Shown: piece by piece, positions 15,963 through 24,419 of the stretch | How positions within the stretch are numbered: position 1 is the first letter of the stretch | Layout: every line of letters begins with the position of its first letter | Source of the DNA: an uncultured bacterium | GTDB lineage: Bacteria; Verrucomicrobiota; Verrucomicrobiia; Verrucomicrobiales; V1-33 | Direction: 5' to 3' | NCBI GenBank assembly: GCA_903936775.1 | Contig: CAIZWU010000177.1 | Coordinates: 1 to 40,331, forward strand | Length of the DNA: 40,331 bases | Translations under genes and position numbers: made by a program | Notes under the pieces: generated by a model | What the model was told of the DNA's origin: nothing | Databases searched by the model: none | What the model saw: only the letters and a program-made list of their open reading frames with translations

Positions 15963-16946
15963 CTAACGCCACTTGCCCAGGGTGAATTCCCGGATGGAGA
16001 AGACCCAGATGACGACTTTCACGTTCTTGAGGTAGGCGGGGTTGGTCTGGAGTCGCTGGTTCAGCAGGCGGCGGGCTCCGGTAGCACCTGAGTTTTGGTT
16101 GGAAAGCTGGATGAGGGGGAAGCCGAGCCGGGCCTGGAGGTGATCCCTCAGACCGGCGCCCTGACAATGCATCCCGAGGGAAGCCCCATCAGTAAAAACC
16201 ATGGTGTGGCTGTCGCCCATCAGGATGACCGGACTGGTAGGGGCTGCCGGAACAGGGGTGGGAGCGCTGGCGGAGCCGGTCCCGGTTTTGGTGAGGAGAA
16301 GCTCTTCCGGCGCCGTACCGGCAGCCGCGGGAGCAGCCGCGAGGTCTCCGGTGATCACGAATTTCTCCGGAGGGGCGGTGACGTAGGTGCCTGGCTTCAG
16401 GAGGGGCGTCAGTCCGGGAACAGCGGCGGCGATTTCCGCGATTCCGGTGGCGGCAAGGACTGCTCCTGCCGGCGACCAGTGGGAATCCGTAGCGCAGAAG
16501 ACTGGCGTTTTTTCCCGTTCCTGACGGAAAAGGGTTTCCAGATCCACCACAGTGGCGCCGGTGGTTTTCAACTCCTCCAGAAAGGCCGCGGAGGAGGGCC
16601 CTGCGTCCGGGGCGGCGCCGGAAATAAGTTTGTCAGGATAAATCCCGGCCTTGGAAGGGACCGGGGCGAGAATCAGGGTCACGCCAGCCGCAGTGAGGGA
16701 TTCGCGGAATTTGGTAATGATGGCCAATGCCGGCCCGGGCCCACCTTTCCAAAACGCACCTTTACTGGCGTGGGTCACGTCATCGCGCAGAAACAGCCAA
16801 CCGGGGGCATCGCCTTTGAGGGCGAACCCCTCGCCGGTTGCGGCCCGGGCCGCCGTTTCCTTCAGGAACGCCGAAGCATCCTGCGCCCGGACCGGGACGG
16901 AGGCGAGGAGCGGAACACAAAGCAGGGAGAGCAGGGATAACTTCAT
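15963..16946 (-). CDS. AlgX/AlgJ-like SGNH-hydrolase-fold exported protein
   Basis: This is a 327-residue protein with a cleavable signal peptide (LSLLSLLCVPLLASVPVRAQ). In AlgX/AlgJ proteins an SGNH-type domain transfers acetyl groups to exopolysaccharide. The matching sites here are D154 and H156 (CATDSHWSPAGA) and the nucleophile S246 in ILMGDSHTMVF, so the triad appears complete. The early GWLFLRDD motif is also typical of AlgX/AlgJ. No MBOAT acetyl-donor transporter (AlgI-like) lies in this window, so the acetyl donor route is unclear. The start codon overlaps the end of the upstream lipoprotein gene by four bases, pointing to translational coupling. A low-complexity Ala/Pro/Thr stretch (~204-238) interrupts the domain just before the catalytic Ser. 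Confidence 0.8.
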   Translation of the reverse strand: MKLSLLSLLCVPLLASVPVRAQDASAFLKETAARAATGEGFALKGDAPGWLFLRDDVTHASKGAFWKGGPGPALAIITKFRESLTAAGVTLILAPVPSKAGIYPDKLISGAAPDAGPSSAAFLEELKTTGATVVDLETLFRQEREKTPVFCATDSHWSPAGAVLAATGIAEIAAAVPGLTPLLKPGTYVTAPPEKFVITGDLAAAPAAAGTAPEELLLTKTGTGSASAPTPVPAAPTSPVILMGDSHTMVFTDGASLGMHCQGAGLRDHLQARLGFPLIQLSNQNSGATGARRLLNQRLQTNPAYLKNVKVVIWVFSIREFTLGKWR

Positions 16947-19039
16947 GGCGGAGGCGGTGTCAGGGGAACGGCGTTAAAATAGCGGGGCATTTCCTCGTCC
17001 AGCCCGGGAGCCTCCACCGCGGGGACCCCTTCAAGTTCCGGGTGGTCCCCGGCAGACTCCAGGGTGAGCTCCATCGGCTGTCCCGGGGCTGGCCACGAGG
17101 ACGGCACCGCCCGCCCCTGCAGACGGATCCAGGCCGACACCGCGATACGCCGGATTTCCATCCCTCCGGAGGAAACCTGCTGCACGTCCCAGAGGCTGGT
17201 AGCCAGCTGGTTGGGCGCGCTGGAAGGGTCTGGTTCCGGCTGGGCCAGGAGGACGGCTTTTATTTTATGCCGGGTGGGCCGGGTGCGGGTTTCCACGGAC
17301 TGGGCGGCGACGGCGGCGGCCTCCCGGATTTCATCATCACCGAGCGCCCGGCTGTAAATGGCGATACGTTCGAAACTGCCTGACCACGGAGACCCGTAGG
17401 GCGTGGGATCACCGAAAATGAGCCGGCCCGCCCCCCAGGCCGACAGGCCGCTGCTATCCAATTGGAAGTCCTTTTGCATCTGCCCGTCCAGCCAGCAGGC
17501 GAGGCGGTTGTTCCGCAGGGCGAGGGCCACATGAACCGGACGGTCGGACTCAATCGCGAGGTTGCTCAGGATCACCGGATGGACCTGCGCCGGTTTGTCA
17601 GGCGTCCCCCCGAGCAGGAGACGGAGCACCAGCTTCCGGTCCACCCGGTAGAGGGCAAATGCCTCCCGGCCGCCGTCCAGCATGAGCGCGGCGAGCCTGA
17701 TACTGAGCGGAGGCGGGGTCTGTCGTTCGGTCAGGATCAATTCCATGGACCACGCCGAGGACCCGGCGCATTCCTGGCCGATTTTCGCCGCCGTGGCGGG
17801 ATCCGCCTCGAACCAGCCGCCGCTGGCATCCATCCCGAAGGAACGGCTCAGCGTGGCAAAACCCCCGGGGGTGACCGGGAATGGCATCACCGGGCTGCGG
17901 GCCTGATCCCACGCAAACCCCAGGCTGTCCTGACTGATGGGCCATGGCTTCGGCGCCGGGCGGGGAATCACGACCGGCTTTTGCGGCAGGGCGGTCAGGG
18001 AAAAACTGCCATTCTCCACCCAGGCATCCGGGGAGATGGCATGGCGGCCTTCGGTCAGGCGGACCACCTGCTGGATGGTGCGCAGGTCATCACGGAACCG
18101 CACGAGGCAGAGATCGGAGGCCAGGCCTTCCGCTTGATAGGGTCCCGTGAAGGCCAGCACGGCCGGATCGTTGCTCCACCGCGGATGCAGCAGGCCGCCA
18201 TCGGCCCATCCGGATGCCCCCATGAAGGTGAGTTCCCAGCCCGGATCGAGATTCGGCGCAAGGAAGCGCAGACGGCGGCGGGAACCATCCAGCATGGCCG
18301 AAGCATAACTGTCGTCCGGAGCCAGGGCAGGCCACGCCCCGGCTGCCAGCGGGGTCAGGGTTTGATTGGTCAAGTCGGCCAGGGCCGCCTTGGGAAAGGG
18401 GAAAAGTCCTGCCGCGCGTTGCCCATCGCGGGAGAGCTGGAATTGGGTGGTGCCCAGAGGAGTGGCTGTCCAGATGATTTCCTTCTCCCCGGGCTGGTCC
18501 AAGCGGAAGCGCAGCAGCTTTTCCCCGGTCAACCGCGCCGGATTGCCCGGCAGCAACTGCTCCACGGCGTAAACGTATTCGCTGTTGTCGGCAGGGTTCC
18601 GCCAGAGGTCGACCGCCATGCCCGGACCCAGGGATTGGGCCGGCCCTCCGGCCCACGGCATGCGGAAGATTTCAGGAGTATAGGCGGTTTTATCGCCCTC
18701 GGGACGGGCTTTCAATTGGGTAAAGATCACGGTTCCCCCATCCTCACTGAGTAAGGGGCGGGCGAGGTCCCCTGCGGCCGGCGGCAGAGCCCGGAGCCCC
18801 AGGCCGTCCGCCGAACCGTAGGCAAAAAGCCGGCGCTCCGGTTTGTCAGGATTGTCCTGTTCCAGCCAAACCAGACGGACGGCACGGTCGGAGGTTACCG
18901 TTTTCAGCACCCGCATCGTCTCAGCCGGCAGGGACGCTGCAACTGGGGGAGCGGGGACGGCCTCCGGTGACTTTGAGCAGGAAACCAGGAGCAGGGCCGG
19001 CAGAAGGCAGTGGAAGGGGGAGGCCAGGAAGAATCTCAT
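16943..19039 (-). CDS. Lipoprotein with beta-propeller-like region and LamG domain
   Basis: This is a 698-residue predicted lipoprotein. The leader ends in LLLVSC with the lipidated Cys at 21. Residues ~45-350 contain repeated short strands of TolB/WD40-like character (LLSEDGGTVIFTQ, QLSRDGQRAAGLF), probably a propeller, but no clean repeat count is possible by eye. Residues ~400-580 form a LamG/concanavalin-like fold (WSMELILTERQTPP ... RPVHVALALRNNRLACWLDG ... FERIAIYSRALGDDEI). The C-terminus is Pro-rich. The gene overlaps the AlgX-like gene by four bases and follows the cytochrome gene after 110 bp. It is probably an outer-membrane or periplasmic binding component of the same complex; that role is inferred from position only. 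Confidence 0.8.
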   Translation of the reverse strand: MRFFLASPFHCLLPALLLVSCSKSPEAVPAPPVAASLPAETMRVLKTVTSDRAVRLVWLEQDNPDKPERRLFAYGSADGLGLRALPPAAGDLARPLLSEDGGTVIFTQLKARPEGDKTAYTPEIFRMPWAGGPAQSLGPGMAVDLWRNPADNSEYVYAVEQLLPGNPARLTGEKLLRFRLDQPGEKEIIWTATPLGTTQFQLSRDGQRAAGLFPFPKAALADLTNQTLTPLAAGAWPALAPDDSYASAMLDGSRRRLRFLAPNLDPGWELTFMGASGWADGGLLHPRWSNDPAVLAFTGPYQAEGLASDLCLVRFRDDLRTIQQVVRLTEGRHAISPDAWVENGSFSLTALPQKPVVIPRPAPKPWPISQDSLGFAWDQARSPVMPFPVTPGGFATLSRSFGMDASGGWFEADPATAAKIGQECAGSSAWSMELILTERQTPPPLSIRLAALMLDGGREAFALYRVDRKLVLRLLLGGTPDKPAQVHPVILSNLAIESDRPVHVALALRNNRLACWLDGQMQKDFQLDSSGLSAWGAGRLIFGDPTPYGSPWSGSFERIAIYSRALGDDEIREAAAVAAQSVETRTRPTRHKIKAVLLAQPEPDPSSAPNQLATSLWDVQQVSSGGMEIRRIAVSAWIRLQGRAVPSSWPAPGQPMELTLESAGDHPELEGVPAVEAPGLDEEMPRYFNAVPLTPPPP

Positions 19040-19149
19040 TTAAACGGGATGGGCAGATGACATCAAACCATGCGGATACCGCCGTCGCAAGGCCATCCCC
19101 ACAAGGGGAGTGAACGGGCCACCGGCACCTGAAGCCTCCCGGCGGATGG

Positions 19150-21075
19150 TTATTTCAGATTGTCGGGCAGAGCCGCATCCTTCAATTTCAGATCGGTTTT
19201 GGCCCCGCCGTCGATCCACCATTTCAGGATCGCCAGTTCCTTCTCGGAGAGCTGATCCTTGTTGGAGGGCGGCATGTGCTCGTCTTCCTCCAGCGGGAGC
19301 AGGGCCCGCTTGATGATCAGACTGTCGCCAGCCTTGCCGGCCACCACTGTAGCTTCGCCACTGTCGCCATTCTTCATGAGCTCGGCGAACGTGTGCATCT
19401 TGAGCTTGCCCTTGGATTTTTCCTCACCATGGCAGCCGATGCACTTGGCGGCGAAAATGGGGTGGATCAGGGTTTCATAGATGGCCTTTTCTGGATCGGC
19501 CGCCGCTGGCGCGGTGGGCGCGGTGGGCGCGGCCGGAGCCGCTACGGCGGCGACTACCGTCTTCACTTCCTGGTCCCAGCCCAGGTTGATGACGAGACCG
19601 GGCAGTTTAGCGTGCAGGGCTTCGGCCGCAGGCTTGGTGGCTCCGGTCTGCCAGACAAACAGGCGCTTCAGATTGGGCAGCTTTTCCAGCTTGGCGAGGC
19701 CGGCATCAGTGATCTTGGTGTTGAAAAGATTAAGGTATTCCAAGTTGGTCAGGACGATCAGGGAATCGATCCCGGCATCGGTCACGGCAGTGTTGGGCAG
19801 ATGGAGTTTTTTCAGGTTCTTCATGCCCGCGAGGCTGACCAGCCCGGCGTCAGTGACCTTGCTGCGGCCGAGGTTCACTTCCGACATCCGGTCCGCGACC
19901 GGGGCGAATTTGGCGAGTTCGGCATCGCCGAATTTGTCGGCCACGTTGACACAATTGAAGGAAAGCGCTGGATCATTTTGGGCCAGCGGCAGGATCGCCA
20001 CACCCAGTTCTTTTTCCAAAGCCTGCACGGGGGCCATATCCGGAGCGGCGGCTGGAGTTCCGGCGGGACCGGCGGCGCCAGCTTCGCCCTGGGCACCGCC
20101 CGTGATGGCGGGAGCCGCGAGCAAGGCCGTGATTTTTTCCCTGACATTGTCCGGGACCGAGGCGTCCCCCACCTTCAGGTCCGGACTGGCTCCGGCATCG
20201 ATCCACCATTGCAACACCTCCAGCTCGGCAGAGGTGATCTGCGGTTTGTTTTCGGGCGGCATGTGATCATCATGACTGGCTGCCAGGAGGATGCGGAGGA
20301 CGGACTCACTCTGCGCGGATTTGCCGGGAATGATCGCCAGCTTTCCGCTCTCCCCCGCCTTGATCATGGCCTCGTGGGTATGGAGTTGGAGTTCGCCTTT
20401 CTGCTTTTCCAGCCCATGGCAGCTCACACACTTCGAGTCCATCATGGGAGCGATCACCGCATCATAGATCACCAAATCGGTCAGCGGGGAACCGGCCGTG
20501 ACGGGACTGGCGGCGACCGGTTGTTTGACGAAGGTTTTGATGTCTTTGAGGATATCGCCGTGGGACATGGTGCCACCGAAGTGGCCTGCGACAAACAGGG
20601 CAGCCGCGGTGGTGAAGAGCGGGACGCGGTAAAGGGATGAGGACATGAGGGGTGCTTTTTGTTGGTGGTGAAGTTTGGTGAGGAGGGTGATGAAAGTCAG
20701 GACGGGCACCGAAATGCCGGACCACAGGTGCCATTGCAGCACATCCTGCGGATACCCGCCGGGCTGCGCCAGAAAATAACCGCCCAGCACGGCCTTCATG
20801 CTGGAGACGAATCCCAGCCAGAGCAGGAGGGTGACGGCGGCATCGTGACGCCGCAAGGGCCCGGTGAAGCATTCCAGCAGAACCGCTCCGACGAGCACAC
20901 CGATGGGCAAATGCAGGATGAGCGGGTGGAATTTCCCGGCGAGATTCAGGAAAGCCGGAAGAGGTGCGCCCTGGGGAAATTTGACGAAGGCAGCCGTGAG
21001 GGCGGCGGCAAAAAGCGCAAAAAGAATGATGGCCGCGATTTTCTGGGAGCGGGGACGGAGGAGGCGTGAAAGCAT
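19150..21075 (-). CDS. Membrane-anchored dihaem c-type cytochrome (PSCyt1-like) with leucine-rich repeats
   Basis: This is a 641-residue protein typical of Planctomycetes/Verrucomicrobia. The N-terminus (~12-165) has about five hydrophobic segments, including a DUF2231-like block (KFHPLILHLPIGVLVGAVLLE). Two planctomycete-type cytochrome c domains follow: haem site 1 at C216-V-S-C219-H220 with probable distal Met in DDHMPPENKP (M272), and haem site 2 at C545-I-G-C548-H549 with EDEHMPPSNK (M601). Between them are Ala/Pro-rich linkers and about four leucine-rich repeats of the T-D-A-G-L-x-x-L type (~380-485). The two haem domains share the K-G-x-L-x-x-H-T pattern and look like an internal duplication. 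Electron transfer or haem sensing at the periplasmic face is the likely activity. It is the first gene of the minus-strand cluster, divergent from the heptose kinase gene. Confidence 0.9.
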   Translation of the reverse strand: MLSRLLRPRSQKIAAIILFALFAAALTAAFVKFPQGAPLPAFLNLAGKFHPLILHLPIGVLVGAVLLECFTGPLRRHDAAVTLLLWLGFVSSMKAVLGGYFLAQPGGYPQDVLQWHLWSGISVPVLTFITLLTKLHHQQKAPLMSSSLYRVPLFTTAAALFVAGHFGGTMSHGDILKDIKTFVKQPVAASPVTAGSPLTDLVIYDAVIAPMMDSKCVSCHGLEKQKGELQLHTHEAMIKAGESGKLAIIPGKSAQSESVLRILLAASHDDHMPPENKPQITSAELEVLQWWIDAGASPDLKVGDASVPDNVREKITALLAAPAITGGAQGEAGAAGPAGTPAAAPDMAPVQALEKELGVAILPLAQNDPALSFNCVNVADKFGDAELAKFAPVADRMSEVNLGRSKVTDAGLVSLAGMKNLKKLHLPNTAVTDAGIDSLIVLTNLEYLNLFNTKITDAGLAKLEKLPNLKRLFVWQTGATKPAAEALHAKLPGLVINLGWDQEVKTVVAAVAAPAAPTAPTAPAAADPEKAIYETLIHPIFAAKCIGCHGEEKSKGKLKMHTFAELMKNGDSGEATVVAGKAGDSLIIKRALLPLEEDEHMPPSNKDQLSEKELAILKWWIDGGAKTDLKLKDAALPDNLK

Positions 21076-21214
21076 TTCTAATAATGGGTAAGAGCCCGGG
21101 ACAGGGGTTCTTTCAGGATGCTACACGGTTGAAGGGGACGCGGTCCATCGCCCATGGGGGGGACCCGACGGGATTCCAGTTGCGCGTCCGGGGGGCGGAC
21201 CGTAACGCCGCCTC

Positions 21215-22213
21215 ATGCAACGCGACTCCCTGCCCGCCATCCTCGCCGCCTGCCGCACCCGCCGGGTGCTGGTGGTAGGCGATGTGATGCTGGACCGCTT
21301 TATCCGCGGCAATGTCAGCCGCATTTCCCCGGAAGCCCCGGTGCCGGTGGTGCATGTCACCCGAGAGGACGCCTACCCTGGCGGGGCCGCGAATGTGGCC
21401 CGCAATCTCGCGCCCTTCGCCGGAAAAGTACACGTCCTGGGCGTCACCGGTACCGGGCCGTTGACTGCCCAGTTGCACGATCTACTGACCGGACACGGCA
21501 TCGACACCTCCGGCCTGCTGGCCAGCGATGAGCATGAAACCATCGTCAAAACCCGCGTGGTCGCCCGTGGCCAGCAGGTGGCAAGGATCGACCGCGAGAC
21601 CATCAAGCCCCCCTCCCCTGCCCTCGTGGCCCGCGCCCTTGCCTGGCTGGATGAAAAACTACCGGAAGTGGACGCGGTGATTATCGAAGACTACGCCAAA
21701 GGTTTCCTCACCCAGGAACTGGTGGATGCCATTACCCAACGGGTCACTGCCCGCGGCATCCCGGTGACAGTCGACCCCAATCCCGGCAATCCACTCCGCT
21801 GGCACCAGGCCACCACCGTGAAGCCCAATCGAAAGGAAGCCTTCGAAGCCGCCGGCATTCCCGATCCGGGCGACGTCCCCCTGGCCACCCTGCTCGCCCT
21901 CCTGCCCTCCCTGGCCGACCGTCTCCGGGAAAAGTGGGACACCCGGCAATTGCTCATCACCCTCGGGGAACACGGCATGGCCCTGCTGGAAACAGGCCAA
22001 CCGCTCTATCATACTCCTACCCGTGCCCGCGAAGTCTTCGACGTGTCAGGAGCCGGCGACACCGCCATCGCGCTCTACACCCTCGCCCTCGCCGCCGGGT
22101 GCCCTGCCCCTCAGGCTGCGGAAATCTCGAACCTCGCCAGCGGAGTGGTGGTGGCCAAAGCTGGCACCGCGACGCTCACTCCGGAGGAGTTGTTGGAAGC
22201 GGCGGATCGGTAG
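21215..22213 (+). CDS. rfaE1: D-glycero-beta-D-manno-heptose-7-phosphate kinase
   Basis: This 332-residue PfkB-family sugar kinase phosphorylates heptose-7-phosphate on O1 in the ADP-heptose pathway for LPS inner core. Evidence: the GDVMLDRFIRG start, the substrate loop YPGGAANVARNL (G56-G57), VTVDPNPGN, TVKPNRKEA, and the catalytic anion hole and base DVSGAGDT (G279-D282). The length corresponds to the kinase half of HldE, and no nucleotidyltransferase domain is fused, so this is the stand-alone (RfaE1/HldA) form; the partner adenylyltransferase is not in the window. It starts at the first ATG, without a Shine-Dalgarno sequence. Its presence supports a Gram-negative LPS-bearing envelope. Confidence 0.88.
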   Translation: MQRDSLPAILAACRTRRVLVVGDVMLDRFIRGNVSRISPEAPVPVVHVTREDAYPGGAANVARNLAPFAGKVHVLGVTGTGPLTAQLHDLLTGHGIDTSGLLASDEHETIVKTRVVARGQQVARIDRETIKPPSPALVARALAWLDEKLPEVDAVIIEDYAKGFLTQELVDAITQRVTARGIPVTVDPNPGNPLRWHQATTVKPNRKEAFEAAGIPDPGDVPLATLLALLPSLADRLREKWDTRQLLITLGEHGMALLETGQPLYHTPTRAREVFDVSGAGDTAIALYTLALAAGCPAPQAAEISNLASGVVVAKAGTATLTPEELLEAADR

Positions 22214-22324
22214 GGAGTTTTAAGAAATGGCGCTCACTCCCCTCGCTTTCCAGCTGCGCTCACAGGTCGTCACCTTCCCTTCCAGTCAAGCCAACTTGAA
22301 AGTCCCTCGTGCATTTGCACCTTC

Positions 22325-22627
22325 ATGACTCTTCAAAAGACCATCACTTTTTCGGCATGGGGCAGCATGATGTCGTTGTGCCTGGCTTTCTGCAGCTTTC
22401 CCTTGATGCTGTTCGGTACTGGGAAATTGGCTCATGCCTTGTGGGGAATTGCCTTGCGGGGTGCGGGCAGCTTCGCTCTGGTGCTGTTGGGGTGTGCGCT
22501 TGGCCTGATGGGCCGCGCTTTTTGGAAAAATACTTCCATGGATGCCAGCCTCTACCCATGGCTTGTGCTCGTTTTCCTGTTCGTGGCGTGGGCCGCCCTT
22601 TTTAGCTTTTTGTCAAAGATGCCGTGA
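22325..22627 (+). CDS. Small hypothetical membrane protein
   Basis: This is a 100-residue protein with three strongly hydrophobic stretches (about residues 10-32, 36-62 and 78-96), separated by short basic loops (GRAFWKN). Coding is supported by a clean hydrophobic pattern and by the tight fit between the kinase gene and pth. No family is recognised. An overlapping frame starting 16 bases earlier is basic and non-hydrophobic and is probably a shadow. The gene lies on the same strand as its neighbours, 42 bp before pth, so co-transcription is plausible. Confidence 0.6.
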   Translation: MTLQKTITFSAWGSMMSLCLAFCSFPLMLFGTGKLAHALWGIALRGAGSFALVLLGCALGLMGRAFWKNTSMDASLYPWLVLVFLFVAWAALFSFLSKMP

Positions 22628-22669
22628 TTAGTGCAAGGCACCCCTTCATCATTCTTCCATCCTCAAAAA

Positions 22670-23317
22670 ATGCCCCTCCGCCTCCTCATCGGCCTCGGTA
22701 ATCCCGGCCCGGAATACGAAAACACCCGCCATAACGCCGGTTTCATGATCTTGGAACGCGTGGCCCAGCGGCTGGGGGCGGTTTGGGTGAAGGAGCGGAA
22801 ATTCGATGGCTGGTTCGCCCGGGCGGATAGTCTTTATCTGCTGAAACCGAAGACATTCATGAACCTGAGCGGGAAAAGCGTGGCCGCCGTTTCCGGTTTT
22901 TTCAAGATCCCGCCGGCGGACATGCTGGTGATTTATGACGACGTGGCTCTGCCTGAGGGGAAGTTGCGGCTCAAGCCCTCAGGGTCCGCGGGAGGACATA
23001 ATGGGCTGAAATCCATCATCGCCAGCCTCGGTAGCGACCAGTTTGCGCGGCTACGTTTCGGGGTTGGGGCGGCGGAACAGAAGTCGCTGGTGGGGCATGT
23101 GCTGGGACGCTTTGATCCGGCCTCAGCAGAGGAACTGCACAAATCGCTTGAGAAAGCGGCGGATGCTGCCATTTTCGCCTCCCTTCGCGGGCTGGAGCTT
23201 GCGATGAATCAATTTAACACCGCGGAACCGCCCCGCCCCAAACCCGCCCGGCCTATGCCGCCCCCGGGCCAGGAGCCAACGGTGTCCGCCGTTCCCAACC
23301 CACCCGAATCCACATGA
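22670..23317 (+). CDS. pth: Peptidyl-tRNA hydrolase
   Basis: Pth releases peptides from peptidyl-tRNA dropped by ribosomes. The family core is intact: LIGLGNPGPEYENTRHNAGF with N11 and catalytic H21, KPKTFMNLSGKSV, IYDDVALPEGKLRLKPSGSAGGHNGLKSI, and FARLRFGVG. The start is the ATG at 22670; a GTG 39 bases earlier would add residues outside the family. The protein (215 residues) carries a C-terminal extension of about 30 residues, rich in Pro and disordered-looking (EPPRPKPARPMPPPG), that the standard enzyme lacks. Its last codon overlaps the rpsF start by four bases (ATGA), implying coupled translation of quality control and ribosomal protein bS6. Confidence 0.93.
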   Translation: MPLRLLIGLGNPGPEYENTRHNAGFMILERVAQRLGAVWVKERKFDGWFARADSLYLLKPKTFMNLSGKSVAAVSGFFKIPPADMLVIYDDVALPEGKLRLKPSGSAGGHNGLKSIIASLGSDQFARLRFGVGAAEQKSLVGHVLGRFDPASAEELHKSLEKAADAAIFASLRGLELAMNQFNTAEPPRPKPARPMPPPGQEPTVSAVPNPPEST

Positions 23318-23601
23318 AGCGTAAATACGAAGGTCTCATCGTCCTCAACACCAAAGGTAAAGAGGACACTGTCGATGCATTGGTCTCCAAGCTCGGCCAC
23401 GAATTCGAACTCGAAGGCATCACCCTCGAACAAATCGATCATCTCGGCAAAAAGACCTTCCCTTATGGCAGCAAAAAGCTGACCGAAGGCTATTTCGTCA
23501 CTTACCACCTTCAGGCCGAGCCCGCGAAATTGGATGCCGTGAAGGCCAAGCTGAAACTGAATGCCGACGTGCATCAGCAGCACTACCAACGCCTCGCGTA
23601 A
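23314..23601 (+). CDS. rpsF: Ribosomal protein bS6
   Basis: This is a 95-residue bS6, a small-subunit protein binding 16S rRNA as a partner of bS18. The protein begins MKRKYEGLIVLNTKGKED and shows the conserved LGKKTFPYGSKKLTEGYFVTYHL strand pattern and an ADVHQQHYQRLA end. The length is typical. It overlaps pth by four bases and is followed by a strong hairpin and then ssb. rpsR and rplI, which follow ssb in many bacteria, are absent here. Confidence 0.93.
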   Translation: MKRKYEGLIVLNTKGKEDTVDALVSKLGHEFELEGITLEQIDHLGKKTFPYGSKKLTEGYFVTYHLQAEPAKLDAVKAKLKLNADVHQQHYQRLA

Positions 23602-23643
23602 TCCGGGGACCGGCTTTCCCGCCGGGTCAGTTTTTATCCTGTA

Positions 23644-23671
23644 GAAGGGCTTGCCGGATGGCAAGCCCTTC
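23644..23671 (+). terminator. Strong hairpin between rpsF and ssb
   Basis: GAAGGGCTTGCC and GGCAAGCCCTTC pair perfectly over 12 bp around a GGAT tetraloop. Only a short GCTTT follows, so it may be an imperfect intrinsic terminator, an attenuator or an mRNA-stabilising element. It ends 30 bp before the ssb start codon. Confidence 0.7.
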
Positions 23672-23701
23672 GCTTTAGTGCCCCTTCACTTCTTCAGCAC
23701 C

Positions 23702-24265
23702 ATGGCCTCTCTCAACAAAGTAATGATCATCGGGAACCTCACCCGGGACCCGGAACTCCGCTACACTCCCAAGGGCCAGGCCGTGGTGGACCTCGCCCTC
23801 GCCATGAACCGCCGGTATGTCGTCGATGGCGAAAAGCGGGAGGAAGTGACCTACGTGGACGTGACTTTCTGGGGAAAAGGTGCCGAAATCATTTCCCAAT
23901 ACATGAAAAAGGGGAACCCCATGTATATCGAAGGCCGCCTCCGCCTCGACCAATGGGACGACAAGGAGTCCGGTAAAAAACAATCCCGCCTCAAGATCAC
24001 CGGCGAGGAATTCCAGTTCCTCGGCGGCAAAGGAGAAAGCGGCGGCAGCCAAGGCGGCGGAGGACAGTATGATGAAGAGGGCGGCGGCTCCCGCAGCAGC
24101 GGCGGTGGCTACAGCCAATCCCGTCCCCCTCAACAACAACAGCGCCCGCCCCAGAATTCCGGCGGTTACAGCCAGTCCGGCGGCGGTGGCAATGCCTCTC
24201 CCCAGGGCCAATCCCGGCCGGATGCCTTTCCGCCCGGTTTGGATGATGACGAGATTCCCTTTTGA
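23702..24265 (+). CDS. ssb: Single-stranded DNA-binding protein
   Basis: This is a 187-residue SSB that coats single-stranded DNA and recruits repair and replication partners. The OB fold (~1-110) starts MASLNKVMIIGNLTRDPELR and includes YVDVTFWGKGAEIISQYMKKG and GRLRLDQWDDKESGKK. A Gly/Ser/Gln/Pro-rich linker follows, and the acidic partner-binding tip DDDEIPF closes the protein. The start is the ATG at 23702 (CACCATGG context); an upstream TTG is inside the preceding hairpin and is rejected. It follows rpsF, as in many genomes. RecJ, a partner that often uses the SSB tip, is encoded at the right end of this window. Confidence 0.95.
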   Translation: MASLNKVMIIGNLTRDPELRYTPKGQAVVDLALAMNRRYVVDGEKREEVTYVDVTFWGKGAEIISQYMKKGNPMYIEGRLRLDQWDDKESGKKQSRLKITGEEFQFLGGKGESGGSQGGGGQYDEEGGGSRSSGGGYSQSRPPQQQQRPPQNSGGYSQSGGGGNASPQGQSRPDAFPPGLDDDEIPF

Positions 24266-24276
24266 GGTGAATCCGC

Positions 24277-24336
24277 GGGGTTCCCGGCCGTGAACGGCAA
24301 GGCTTTGCTGGTCCTGACCGCTCCCCGGGGAACCCC
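24277..24336 (+). terminator. Inverted repeats downstream of ssb
   Basis: GGGGTTCCC (24277-24285) and GGGAACCCC (24328-24336) are perfect reverse complements enclosing 42 bases, inside which GCCG-TGAA-CGGC (24287-24298) forms a small hairpin. There is no U-run. It sits 12 bp after the ssb stop codon, the right place for transcript-end structure. Confidence 0.35.
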
Positions 24337-24419
24337 ACCCGCTTCCAGACGATCCTTCCCTGCCCGGCCTTCCGTGCCCTTTCCCTGCCGACCCTGACGC
24401 CCTCCGTTTTTCCTAACGC

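Noticed and set aside
19276..20640. 454-codon open frame antisense to the cytochrome gene
   Set aside because: The minus strand carries two CxxCH sites and LRRs; the plus frame has none.
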